The position numbers and the translations under genes were made by a program. Of a stretch of 64,000 bases of DNA, positions 55,622-64,000 are shown in pieces. Origin of the DNA: Acinetobacter defluvii (lineage in GTDB: Bacteria > Pseudomonadota > Gammaproteobacteria > Pseudomonadales > Moraxellaceae); NCBI RefSeq assembly GCF_001704615.3, contig NZ_CP029397.2, forward strand, positions 1,240,001-1,304,000, read 5' to 3'. Every line of letters starts with the position of its first letter. The first letter of the stretch is position 1. The notes beneath the pieces were generated by a model that was not told the DNA's origin, made no database searches, and saw nothing but the letters and a program-made list of their open reading frames with translations.

Positions 55622-55984
55622 TAGCTGAATATTCCTGTCTTAAAATGGCGCAATGGCATCTGAACCTGAGGGATTGAATTCCCTAAACTGACAATTCATT
55701 GTTGTTCAATTGACCCGATATAATGCAATAACTAAGCCAACTTTTCATATTTGTGCAGAAAATTAGAGCGATTAATTAAATGTGTGCACAAACTGCCCTT
55801 TATTCAGAATTACACCATCTGTTTTATTATACTGGAAAATCAAAATGTTCTAAAATGGTGCGTTTGCATTATTTATAATTTTTTATGGTTGTATTTTGGT
55901 GCATTATGCAAAGAGTGGCTATTTCAACTATTTTTATCGCAAGAAAAGACATACAATACGCGCATTCTAGTGGAGCGCAGATTC
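55622..55984. other. Gap between divergent ntrBC and rimO
   Basis: A 363-bp spacer. A perfect TATAAT at 55719-55724 on the plus strand could be a -10 element, with only a weak -35. The long in-frame extension of rimO across this region is not credible as coding. No sigma-54 site was seen for ntrBC. Confidence 0.45.
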
Positions 55985-57328
55985 ATGAAGTCCCCCAAAG
56001 TCGGTTTCGTTTCTTTAGGTTGTCCTAAGGCATTGGTAGATTCTGAACGAATTTTAACTCAGTTAAAAACTGAGGGTTATGATGTGGCATCGGATTATGA
56101 TGGTGCCGATTTGGTTGTTGTAAATACCTGTGGTTTTATTGAATCTGCAGTACAAGAATCTTTAGATGCCATTGGTGAGGCAATGAATGCCAATGGTCGA
56201 GTGATTGTCACTGGCTGTTTGGGTAAAGACGAAGACAAAATTCGCCAAATGCATCCGAATGTTTTAAAAGTGACAGGTGCAGCAGCATATCAAGAAGTGA
56301 TGGAAGCTGTGCATGAGTACGTTCCTGAGCCACCAAAACACAACCCTTTTATTGATCTTGTCCCTGAACAAGGGATTCGTTTGACTCCAAAACATTATGC
56401 GTATTTGAAAATATCAGAAGGCTGTAATCATCGTTGCACATTCTGCATTATTCCAAGCATGCGTGGTGATTTGGTGTCTCGTCCTGTAGGTTCTGTGTTG
56501 AGTGAAGCACAAGCATTAAAAAAAGCAGGTGTAAAAGAAGTTTTAGTAATTTCCCAAGATACCTCAGCGTATGGTGTAGATACCAAATACAAACTCGACT
56601 TTTGGAATGGTCAGCCTGTTAAAACTAAATTCTTTGACATGTGTGAGGCATTGGGTCAACTCGGAATTTGGGTGCGTTTGCATTATGTTTATCCATATCC
56701 GCATGTGGATGCAGTCATTGATTTGATGGCACAAGGCAAGATTCTCGCTTATTTAGACATTCCTTTTCAGCATGCCAGTCCACGTATTTTAAAACTGATG
56801 AAGCGACCAGCGCACAGTGAAAATACTTTGGAACGGCTAAAATTATGGCGTGAAAAATGCCCTGATTTGGTGATTCGTTCAACTTTCGTGGTTGGCTTTC
56901 CTGGTGAAACCGAAGAAGATTTTCAAACACTATTGGATTGGTTGCAAGAAGCGCAACTTGATCGTGTGGGTTGCTTTACTTATTCACCTGTTGAAGGTGC
57001 AACTGCCAATGATTTGCCAGATCACGTGCCTGAAGAAATCAAACAAGAGCGTTATGAACGTTTTATGGAAGTTCAGCAAGCGATTTCTGCGGCTAAATTA
57101 CAAAAGCGTATCGGTCAAACCATGACGGTGCTGGTGGATGACTTAGAAGAAGAGTTCCCAGTGGCTGTAGCACGCTCTTATGCAGATGCACCAGAGATTG
57201 ATGGTAATGTTTTTGTTGAAGATATTGATAAGTCTTTGATTAAAGCAGGTGACTTACTTGAAGTCGAAATTACTGATGCAGATGAATATGATTTATTTGC
57301 TAAGTTGATTCGCATTCAGTCCGCTTAA
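55985..57328 (+). CDS. rimO: Ribosomal protein S12 methylthiotransferase
   Basis: Radical-SAM enzyme that methylthiolates an aspartate of ribosomal protein S12. The start at ATG 55985 ([19 protein letters not shown]), 12 bp after GGAG, gives 447 residues. The UPF0004 cluster cysteines are Cys13, Cys49 and Cys78; the radical-SAM cysteines are Cys147, Cys151 and Cys154 (CNHRCTFC). The C-terminal TRAM domain is present from about 375. pyrH follows after 48 bp. Confidence 0.96.
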   Translation: MKSPKVGFVSLGCPKALVDSERILTQLKTEGYDVASDYDGADLVVVNTCGFIESAVQESLDAIGEAMNANGRVIVTGCLGKDEDKIRQMHPNVLKVTGAAAYQEVMEAVHEYVPEPPKHNPFIDLVPEQGIRLTPKHYAYLKISEGCNHRCTFCIIPSMRGDLVSRPVGSVLSEAQALKKAGVKEVLVISQDTSAYGVDTKYKLDFWNGQPVKTKFFDMCEALGQLGIWVRLHYVYPYPHVDAVIDLMAQGKILAYLDIPFQHASPRILKLMKRPAHSENTLERLKLWREKCPDLVIRSTFVVGFPGETEEDFQTLLDWLQEAQLDRVGCFTYSPVEGATANDLPDHVPEEIKQERYERFMEVQQAISAAKLQKRIGQTMTVLVDDLEEEFPVAVARSYADAPEIDGNVFVEDIDKSLIKAGDLLEVEITDADEYDLFAKLIRIQSA

Positions 57329-57376
57329 AAATTTGAAATTTAAAAAATATTAAGTATAGAAATTGGAGTTTTTACA

Positions 57377-58105
57377 ATGTTAGATTCAAAAAAACCACGT
57401 TTTGAACGTATTTTGTTGAAATTATCAGGTGAAGCACTTGCTGGCAATAAAGACATGGGGATTGATGCGCAAGTATTAGACCAAATGTCATTGTCAATTG
57501 CACATTTAGTTGGGTTAGGTGTGCAAGTGGGTATCGTAGTGGGTGGTGGTAACTTATATCGTGGTAGCCAGTTACAAAAAGACGGCTTAGTGGGTCGTGT
57601 AACAGGCGACCAAATGGGTATGTTAGCAACAGTGATGAATGGGTTGGCACTGCGTGATGCATTAGTACGCCGCAACATTAAAACGCGTTTAATGTCAGCA
57701 CTGCCAATCGGTGCGGTGGTAGAGGCTTATTCAAGCCGTGATGCGATTCGTCATTTAACTCAAGGTGAAGTGTGCGTCTTTGTTGCGGGTACAGGTAATC
57801 CATTCTTTACGACTGATACAGCAGCATGTTTACGTGGGATTGAAATTGAAGCAGATTTAATTTTAAAAGCTACCAAAGTGGATGGCGTTTATAATAAAGA
57901 CCCAAGTAAATACGAAGATGCAGTAAAATACGAAACACTGACTTTCGATCAGGTATTGGACGAGAAGTTGGGTGTGATGGATTTAACCGCGATTTGCTTG
58001 TGTCGTGACCATAATGTGCCATTGCAAGTATTTGATATGAACAAAGCGGGTTCATTACTTTCAGTTGTGATGGGTGAAAAAGAAGGAACTCACGTTACAA
58101 ACTAA
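57377..58105 (+). CDS. pyrH: Uridylate kinase
   Basis: Phosphorylates UMP to UDP with ATP; a hexameric amino-acid-kinase-fold enzyme regulated by GTP and UTP. The 242-residue length is normal. Family motifs are LKLSGEAL near the N-terminus, [28 protein letters not shown], and [16 protein letters not shown]. The ATG follows TTGGAG. It starts the pyrH-frr-uppS-cdsA-dxr-rseP-bamA order conserved in gammaproteobacteria (without tsf/rpsB directly upstream here). Confidence 0.97.
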   Translation: MLDSKKPRFERILLKLSGEALAGNKDMGIDAQVLDQMSLSIAHLVGLGVQVGIVVGGGNLYRGSQLQKDGLVGRVTGDQMGMLATVMNGLALRDALVRRNIKTRLMSALPIGAVVEAYSSRDAIRHLTQGEVCVFVAGTGNPFFTTDTAACLRGIEIEADLILKATKVDGVYNKDPSKYEDAVKYETLTFDQVLDEKLGVMDLTAICLCRDHNVPLQVFDMNKAGSLLSVVMGEKEGTHVTN

Positions 58106-58182
58106 TGTACGTGAGCCATAAAGCTCTTTATACTACTGCAATTTTAGTTATACAATTTAGATAAATAAGTAAGGAAGATCAT

Positions 58183-58737
58183 ATGATTAACGATCTTAAA
58201 AAAGATGCTGAAGACCGTATGAACAAGTCACTTGACTCGTTAGACCACGGTTTTGCAAAGGTTCGTACGGGTCGTGCGCATCCATCTATCCTCAATGGTG
58301 TAATGGTTCCTTACTATGGTTCTGATGTGCCATTAAACCAAGTGGCAAACATTGGTGTGGAGGATTCTCGTACTTTATTGGTGCAACCGTTTGAACGCTC
58401 AATGGTAAATGCAATTGATAAAGCGATTCGTGAATCTGACTTGGGTTTAAACCCAGTGACTGCAGATTCAATTCGTGTACCAATGGCAGCGTTGACTGAG
58501 GAAACTCGCCGCGATATGCAAAAGGTTGCACGTAATGAAGCTGAGAATGCCAAAGTTGCGATTCGTAACATTCGTCGTGATGTCTTGGGTGATATCAAAG
58601 CGTTATTGAAAGAAAAAGAAATTTCTGAAGATGATGAACGTCGTGCAGGTGATGAGATCCAAAAAATCACAGACAAATACGTTGCTGAAGTAGACAAACG
58701 TTTGGCTGCCAAAGAAGCTGAATTGATGAAGGTCTAA
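58183..58737 (+). CDS. frr: Ribosome recycling factor
   Basis: Splits the post-termination ribosome with EF-G. The 184-residue protein is highly conserved: [48 protein letters not shown] and [21 protein letters not shown] are all canonical RRF. AAGGAAG lies before the ATG. It lies 77 bp after pyrH and 8 bp before uppS. Confidence 0.97.
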   Translation: MINDLKKDAEDRMNKSLDSLDHGFAKVRTGRAHPSILNGVMVPYYGSDVPLNQVANIGVEDSRTLLVQPFERSMVNAIDKAIRESDLGLNPVTADSIRVPMAALTEETRRDMQKVARNEAENAKVAIRNIRRDVLGDIKALLKEKEISEDDERRAGDEIQKITDKYVAEVDKRLAAKEAELMKV

Positions 58738-58745
58738 GACTAATA

Positions 58746-59498
58746 ATGACCACATCTGAAGACAACCATCTTCCTCGACACGTTGCCATCATCATGGATG
58801 GCAACAATCGTTTTGCAAAAAAGAAACAATTGCAAAAGGGGGATGGACACCGTGAAGGTAAAAATGTTCTTGACCCAATCGTAGAGCATTGTCGTAAAGT
58901 CGGTGTGCAAGCACTGACTGTTTTTGCATTTTCAAGTGAAAATTGGAATCGTCCCCAATATGAGGTGGATTTGTTAATGAAGTTGTTAGAAGAAACAATT
59001 CATGAGCAAATTCCACGTATGGAAAAGTTTGAAATTTCTTTACGTTTTATTGGCGATCGCAGCCGGCTTTCAACTGAATTGAAACAATTAATGTTGCATG
59101 CTGAACAAAGGACTGCTAAGTTCACTCACATGACTTTAACCATTGCAATCAGTTATGGCGGAATGTGGGATATTGCCCATACCGCCCAGCAAATTGCGCA
59201 ATTGGTAAAAGATGAAAAAATTGATGTGAATCAAATTAACACTGAAATGTTTGGTCAGATGATCAGTCTAGGGGATTTAACACCTGTAGATTTATTGATT
59301 CGAACAGGCGGTGATTTTCGTTTATCCAATTTTTTACTTTGGCAGGCTGCTTATGCTGAGTTGTATTTCACTCAAACATTATGGCCTGAATTTACCGTCA
59401 AAGAATTAGAATATGCGTTTAATGTTTTTTCTGGTCGTGAACGGCGCTTTGGGAAAACCTCTGAACAAATTCAACAAGAGCATATAGAGAACTTATAA
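58746..59498 (+). CDS. uppS: Undecaprenyl diphosphate synthase
   Basis: cis-Prenyltransferase that makes the C55 carrier lipid for peptidoglycan and O-antigen. The 250-residue protein has the catalytic IIMDGNNRFAKK block (usual form IMDGNGRWAKKR), the FAFSSENWNRP loop and the C-terminal RTGGDFRLSNFLLWQ. The Gly-to-Asn and Trp-to-Phe changes in the first motif are unusual outside this group but leave Asp and Arg intact. Its stop shares one base with the cdsA start (TAATG). Confidence 0.94.
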   Translation: MTTSEDNHLPRHVAIIMDGNNRFAKKKQLQKGDGHREGKNVLDPIVEHCRKVGVQALTVFAFSSENWNRPQYEVDLLMKLLEETIHEQIPRMEKFEISLRFIGDRSRLSTELKQLMLHAEQRTAKFTHMTLTIAISYGGMWDIAHTAQQIAQLVKDEKIDVNQINTEMFGQMISLGDLTPVDLLIRTGGDFRLSNFLLWQAAYAELYFTQTLWPEFTVKELEYAFNVFSGRERRFGKTSEQIQQEHIENL

Positions 59499-60322
59499 TG
59501 TTAGAGCGGATAATAACCGCATTGGTTTTGGTTGCAGTTGTACTGAGTTGTATGTTTGCAACGACCTCGCAATATCCAATGTTAGTGTTAATGATTATCG
59601 CAGCAGGTGCAGCAGGTTATGAGTGGTTTAAACTCATGCCCCATCAAACTGAATCTGTGCGTAAACTCAAAGCAGCAGGCTTTGGTGTATTTACCGCTTT
59701 TATTTCTGGTTTAGCGTTATATTTTAGTGATCTTGCTTTGCTATTGTGGAGCGCATCCATTTTGACATGGTTATGTAGCCTATTTTGGGTGAAGTCTTAT
59801 CCTGAATATGATGGTTGGTATAATGCGACATTGCATTTAATTGGTTTGGTGCTGATTAGTGCAGCAGTCACTGCTATCTTTAAAGTTTGGGAAAGTTCAC
59901 CTTGGTGGTTGATGTATTTGTTCTTGTTAGTTTGGGGTGCAGATAGCGGTGCTTACTTTGTTGGACGTAAACTCGGTAAGCGCAAGTTAGCACCTGATGT
60001 CAGCCCAAACAAATCAATTGAAGGCTTGATTGGTGGTATTGTGACGGTTGCAATTGTGATCGTCATAGTGCAATACAATTATTTGGCATTAACGCTTCCA
60101 CAACATATTTTGTTTTTAATTCTGTCTATTGTGACAGTGTTTAGCTCTGTACTTGGTGATTTGTTTGAATCGATGATCAAGCGTCGTGCAGGTATTAAAG
60201 ATTCTGGTCGTATTTTACCGGGTCATGGTGGTGTATTAGACCGAATAGACTCATTGCTGGCTGCCGCTCCAATTTTTGCAGCAGGAATGTATGTTTTAAA
60301 GTTGATAGGTGTAAATTTATAG
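59498..60322 (+). CDS. cdsA: Phosphatidate cytidylyltransferase
   Basis: Integral membrane enzyme that makes CDP-diacylglycerol from phosphatidate and CTP, the entry to phospholipid head-group synthesis. The 274-residue protein has about eight membrane helices and the family signature near the C-terminus (SMIKRRAGIKDSGRILPGHGGVLDRIDS). It overlaps uppS by one base and abuts dxr. Confidence 0.95.
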   Translation: MLERIITALVLVAVVLSCMFATTSQYPMLVLMIIAAGAAGYEWFKLMPHQTESVRKLKAAGFGVFTAFISGLALYFSDLALLLWSASILTWLCSLFWVKSYPEYDGWYNATLHLIGLVLISAAVTAIFKVWESSPWWLMYLFLLVWGADSGAYFVGRKLGKRKLAPDVSPNKSIEGLIGGIVTVAIVIVIVQYNYLALTLPQHILFLILSIVTVFSSVLGDLFESMIKRRAGIKDSGRILPGHGGVLDRIDSLLAAAPIFAAGMYVLKLIGVNL

Positions 60323-61519
60323 ATGTCTCAATCTATTTGTATTTTGGGTGCTACAGGGTCGATTGGTCAGAGTACTTTAAAAGTTGTCGCAGAACATCCT
60401 GAAAAATATTCAATTTTTGCTGTAACGGGACATAGTCGCATTCACGAACTGGCACAGATCTGTAAACAATATCAACCTAAAGTTGTTGTTGTACCCTCAA
60501 ATCAAGTAGATACTTTACAGCAATTATTTAAATTACATCAAATTGAAAATATTGAAATTCTAACAGATGAAGCAGGGCTGATTCAGGTTGCTGAACATGC
60601 GGATGTCGATATTGTCATGGCGGCAATTATTGGTGGTGTAGGACTATTACCGACTTTAGCAGCTGTCAAAGCAGGCAAACGTGTTCTCTTAGCTAATAAA
60701 GAGGCTTTGGTGATGTCTGGTGATTTGATGCTACAAGCAGCAAAACAGCATCAAGCGTTACTATTGCCTGTTGATTCTGAACATAATGCTATTTTTCAAT
60801 GTCTGCCGCAAAATTATTTACAAATAGAAAAAAATGGTGAACCTCTATTGGGTGTGCAGCAAGTTTTATTAACTGCGTCGGGTGGACCTTTTATTCATCA
60901 TAGTTTAGAGCAACTCAAACGGGTAACCCCAGCTCAAGCAGTAAAGCATCCGAATTGGTCAATGGGACAAAAAATTTCAGTCGATTCGGCAACCTTAATG
61001 AATAAAGGGTTAGAGTTGATTGAAGCATGTCATTTATTTTCAATTAAAGAACAATTTGTTACAGTGGTAGTTCATCCACAAAGTATCATTCATTCAATGG
61101 TTCAATATGTAGATGGTTCAACTTTGGCTCAAATGGGTAATCCTGATATGTGTACGCCGATCGCACATGCACTTGCATGGCCTGAGCGTATCACCACACC
61201 TGTACCACCATTAGACTTGTTTGTACATTCTCAGTTAGATTTTCAAGAGCCTGATTTAATGCGTTTTCCTGCGTTAAAATTAGCACGTCAAGCGATGCAA
61301 GCAGGTAGTTTAGCGCCTGCAATTTTAAATGCTGCGAATGAAATTGCTGTAGCTGCATTTTTAAATGAAAAAATTCAGTTTTTGCAAATTGCACAAGTGG
61401 TTGAACATACGCTAAATCACGTTCAAAATAGTTCTGCAGAATCTATTGAAAAGATTTTGCATACAGATCAAGTTGCTCGACATTTTGCAACTGAATACAT
61501 TGCGCAATTGGAAAGCTAA
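60323..61519 (+). CDS. dxr: 1-Deoxy-D-xylulose-5-phosphate reductoisomerase
   Basis: Second step of the MEP isoprenoid pathway, the target of fosmidomycin. The 398-residue enzyme has the NADPH motif GATGSIGQST (9-18), LLANKEALVMSG, and the metal/substrate blocks PVDSEHNAIFQ, LTASGGPF and DSATLMNKGLELIEA. It starts immediately after the cdsA stop codon. It supplies the precursor used by UppS, encoded two genes upstream. Confidence 0.97.
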   Translation: MSQSICILGATGSIGQSTLKVVAEHPEKYSIFAVTGHSRIHELAQICKQYQPKVVVVPSNQVDTLQQLFKLHQIENIEILTDEAGLIQVAEHADVDIVMAAIIGGVGLLPTLAAVKAGKRVLLANKEALVMSGDLMLQAAKQHQALLLPVDSEHNAIFQCLPQNYLQIEKNGEPLLGVQQVLLTASGGPFIHHSLEQLKRVTPAQAVKHPNWSMGQKISVDSATLMNKGLELIEACHLFSIKEQFVTVVVHPQSIIHSMVQYVDGSTLAQMGNPDMCTPIAHALAWPERITTPVPPLDLFVHSQLDFQEPDLMRFPALKLARQAMQAGSLAPAILNAANEIAVAAFLNEKIQFLQIAQVVEHTLNHVQNSSAESIEKILHTDQVARHFATEYIAQLES

Positions 61520-61522
61520 GCT

Positions 61523-62878
61523 ATGAATGTTCTGTTTATCATTGTTGCTGCCATTTTCCTCTTAGGTCCATTGATTGCGATTCATGAGTTTGGACATTAT
61601 TGGGTTGCACGGAAACTTGGTGTTAAGGTTTTGGTGTACTCAATTGGTTTTGGTCCAACACTGTTGAAATGGACATCGAAAAAATCAGGCATTCAATATC
61701 AGCTTTCAGCATTACCACTAGGTGGTTATGTGAAAATGTTGGATGAGCGAGAAGGCAATGTAAGTGCAGAAGATTTACCTTATGCTTTTAATCGTCAGTC
61801 ACCGTGGAAACGTATTGCCATTGTTGCTGCAGGACCATTGATCAATTTGATCTTTGCAATTTTGTTGTTTTGGATTTTATTTTTACCGGCGCAAGAGCAG
61901 TTAAATACTCGTATAGGTAAAATTTTGCCAAATACGCCAGCAGCAACGGTTCAGATGCAACAAGGTGATAAAATTGTTGCCATTGATGGGACGCCAACCG
62001 CCACATGGGAAAAGCTGAATTATGCGCTTGTCAATCGTGTTGGTGAAACGGGGCATATTGAAGTTCAAGCAGAGCGTGCGGGTCAAATCAAAACCTTTGA
62101 ATTACCTATTCAGGGGTTTTTGAAAGATCAAACTCAATCTCCTTTTGATGTATTGGGATTTGTACCGTATCGCCCGCACATTCCTGCTACAGTGTATAAG
62201 CTTAGTGAAGATGGCGCTGCTATTCGCCAAGGAATGAAGCAAGGCGATCAAATCATTGCCATTAATCAAGTCAAAATGAACGATTGGTTTGATGTGGTTG
62301 ATGTGGTGCAAAAATCGCCTGAAAAACTATTAAATATTGATGTGTTACGTAATGGGCAAGTGACACATTTACAAGTGATGCCACAAGGCCAACGTGACAA
62401 TATGGGTAAAGTCACAGGCATGCTCGGTGTACAAGCACAAACAGGCAAAGTTAATATTCCTGCAGAATATAAGCAAACCATCCAGTATAATCCTGCTGAG
62501 GCTTTGCTAGTCGCTGTTGAAAAAACAGGACAACTTTCTAGCATGATTTTGAATTCAATGGTGAAAATGGTACGTGGTTTAATTGGTTTGGATAATTTAT
62601 CTGGTCCAATTACCATTGCTAAAGTTGCAGGTCAAAGTGCTGAAATGGGATGGCAAACCTTCATTTCATTTATGGCACTGATGAGCGTAAGTCTTGGTAT
62701 TTTAAACTTATTGCCGATTCCAATGTTAGATGGTGGGCATTTGGTTTACTATTTTATTGAAGCTTTGCGTGGCAAACCTGTTTCTGAACAAATACAATTG
62801 GTTGGCTTGAAAATTGGTATGGTACTGCTTGGAAGTATGATGCTTCTGGCAATATTTAATGATTTTATGCGTTTATAA
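61523..62878 (+). CDS. rseP: Site-2 intramembrane protease RseP
   Basis: Zinc metalloprotease in the inner membrane that cuts membrane-embedded anti-sigma factors and signal peptides. The 451-residue protein has HEFGH (21-25) in the first helix, two PDZ-like domains in the periplasm (about 110-300), and the second metal motif in the C-terminal helix (LLPIPMLDGGHL). It lies 3 bp after dxr and 41 bp before bamA. Confidence 0.95.
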   Translation: MNVLFIIVAAIFLLGPLIAIHEFGHYWVARKLGVKVLVYSIGFGPTLLKWTSKKSGIQYQLSALPLGGYVKMLDEREGNVSAEDLPYAFNRQSPWKRIAIVAAGPLINLIFAILLFWILFLPAQEQLNTRIGKILPNTPAATVQMQQGDKIVAIDGTPTATWEKLNYALVNRVGETGHIEVQAERAGQIKTFELPIQGFLKDQTQSPFDVLGFVPYRPHIPATVYKLSEDGAAIRQGMKQGDQIIAINQVKMNDWFDVVDVVQKSPEKLLNIDVLRNGQVTHLQVMPQGQRDNMGKVTGMLGVQAQTGKVNIPAEYKQTIQYNPAEALLVAVEKTGQLSSMILNSMVKMVRGLIGLDNLSGPITIAKVAGQSAEMGWQTFISFMALMSVSLGILNLLPIPMLDGGHLVYYFIEALRGKPVSEQIQLVGLKIGMVLLGSMMLLAIFNDFMRL

Positions 62879-62919
62879 GACGCAAGAGTGAAAAATTAAC
62901 TTACTGGAAAATAATAGGC

Positions 62920-64000
62920 ATGCAGCACTCACATTTATTTATGCCATTGGCACTCGTTAGTGCAATGGCAGCAGTACAACAGGTACATGCAGCAGATGAG
63001 TTCATTGCGCGTGACATTCGTGTGGATGGCTTGGTTCGTTTAACTCAAAGTAATGTGCTTGCTTTGCTTCCGATTAATAGTGGTGATCGTGTTAACGATC
63101 CTGCCATTGCAGATGCGATTCGTGCATTGTATGCCTCAAATTCTTTTGATGATATTCAAGCAAGTAAAGAAAATGATGTTTTAGTTTTTAAAGTGGTTGA
63201 GCGTCCAATCATTTCAAAAATCAACTTAAAAGGAAATAAGTTAATTCCTAAAGAAGCTTTAGAAGAAGGCTTGAAAAAAATGGGATTGGCTGAGGGTGAA
63301 GTTCTGAAGAAGTCATCTTTACAGACTTTAGAAACTGAACTTGAACAACAGTATTCACAGCAAGGTCGTTATGACTCGGATATCACAGTTGAATCTGTGG
63401 CTCGTCCAAATAACCGTGTTGATCTAAATATTAATTTTAATGAAGGTAAACCTGCCAAAGTTTTTAATATTAATATTATTGGAAACACCGTTTTTAAAGA
63501 TGAAGATATTAAACGTGCTTTTGCGGTAAAAGAAACAGGTTGGGCGTCAGTTGTTACACGTAATGACCGTTATGCACGTGAAAAAATGTCTGCAAGCTTA
63601 GAAGCTTTGCGTGCAATGTATTTGAATAAGGGTTATATCAATTTTGATATTAATAGTTCAAATTTAAATATCAGTGAAGATAAGAAAAATATCTTTATTG
63701 AAGTGTCAGTCGATGAGGGTGAACAGTATAAATTTGGCGAGTCTAAATTTTTAGGTGATGCGTTATATAAACCAGAAGAATTAAAAGCATTGCAGATCTA
63801 TAAAGATGGTACCACTTATTCACAAGAAAAAGTCAATGCGGTTAAACAGCTGTTATTGCGTAAATATGGTAATGCAGGATATTACTATACCGAAGTCAAT
63901 GTTGTCCCTGAAATTAATGCCAGTTCGCATACGGTAGATTTAAACTATTATGTAAATCCAGGGCAACAAGTGACTGTGCGTCGTATTAATTTTTCAGGTA
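62920..64000 (+). CDS. bamA: Outer-membrane assembly factor BamA (partial, 3' end outside window)
   Basis: First 360 codons of the essential BAM-complex barrel; the reading frame runs off the window. A signal peptide of about 24 residues (cleavage after VHA) is followed by POTRA domains: DIRVDGLVRLTQSNVLALLP, then ISKINLKGNKLIPKEAL, VFNINIIGNTVFKDEDIK and FGESKFLGDALYKPEEL, with the start of a fifth (VTVRRINFSG). It follows rseP in the conserved order. Its beta-barrel cannot be assessed here. Confidence 0.96.
   Translation, partial: MQHSHLFMPLALVSAMAAVQQVHAADEFIARDIRVDGLVRLTQSNVLALLPINSGDRVNDPAIADAIRALYASNSFDDIQASKENDVLVFKVVERPIISKINLKGNKLIPKEALEEGLKKMGLAEGEVLKKSSLQTLETELEQQYSQQGRYDSDITVESVARPNNRVDLNINFNEGKPAKVFNINIIGNTVFKDEDIKRAFAVKETGWASVVTRNDRYAREKMSASLEALRAMYLNKGYINFDINSSNLNISEDKKNIFIEVSVDEGEQYKFGESKFLGDALYKPEELKALQIYKDGTTYSQEKVNAVKQLLLRKYGNAGYYYTEVNVVPEINASSHTVDLNYYVNPGQQVTVRRINFSG

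Noticed and set aside
55751..55984. 78-codon N-terminal extension of rimO
   Set aside because: Composition is Phe/Cys/Leu-rich, it is not part of the RimO family, and GGAG precedes the ATG at 55985.
57340..57678. 112-codon minus-strand frame within pyrH
   Set aside because: A shadow of the highly conserved pyrH reading frame; composition is low-complexity Ser/Pro/Thr and there is no start signal.
58314..58712. 132-codon minus-strand frame within frr
   Set aside because: Antisense shadow of frr, Ser/Arg-rich with no recognisable domain.

Overview
The window is a chromosomal segment of an Acinetobacter species. The evidence is low-GC gene-dense DNA with AT-rich gaps, an AceI chlorhexidine exporter next to its LysR regulator, an unlinked gspE, a trpGDC cluster without trpE, a glutarate-degradation cluster, and the conserved order rimO-pyrH-frr-uppS-cdsA-dxr-rseP-bamA. 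Almost all of it is core chromosome. I see no prophage, plasmid or large island. The clearest foreign or vestigial piece is at 16.6-17.6 kb.

Layout. 0-2.5 kb: trpG-trpD-trpC on the minus strand. 3.1-4.7 kb: an unrecognised protein paired with a small GTPase. 5.1-6.6 kb: glnA with a sigma-54 promoter and an upstream NtrC-type palindrome. 6.6-11.6 kb: xerC, small unknown genes, a GNAT enzyme, tRNA-Leu(TAG) and gloB. 12-15 kb: gspE and a PIG-L-like lipoprotein. 15.1-16.3 kb: a 56-residue hemP gene with a Fur box and its own terminator, divergent from a Nudix/thiamine-phosphate-synthase-like fusion. 16.6-17.6 kb: an intact IS5-family element with TA target duplication, then two type I-F-like CRISPR repeats around one 31-nt spacer, with no cas genes. 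17.6-20.6 kb: PBP1b and its lipoprotein activator LpoP.

21-33 kb: nadK, yeaC-like, ybiB/trpD2, dctA, argF, a TetR regulator, prpB-prpC (ended by a terminator, without the dehydratase genes), trmA, a LysR regulator and an HD hydrolase. 33-39 kb: a glutarate/glutaryl-CoA cluster (LysR regulator, gcdH, MFS transporter, class III CoA transferase). 39-50 kb: SRAP protein, MarR regulator, an 860-bp gene-free stretch with hairpins, a TerC/CBS protein, a hydrolase, brnQ, map, benE, leuE and tal. 50-53 kb: aceR/aceI and two SUKH-like genes without a toxin. 53-55.6 kb: ntrB-ntrC. 56-64 kb: the rimO to bamA cluster, with bamA cut by the window end.

Connections inside the window: NtrBC (53-55.6 kb) should drive glnA through its sigma-54 promoter. 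LpoP should activate PBP1b. AceR should control aceI. UppS, CdsA, Dxr, RseP and BamA together serve envelope biogenesis. Many start codons given here are downstream of the longest open frame, chosen from ribosome-binding sites, family length or signal sequences.
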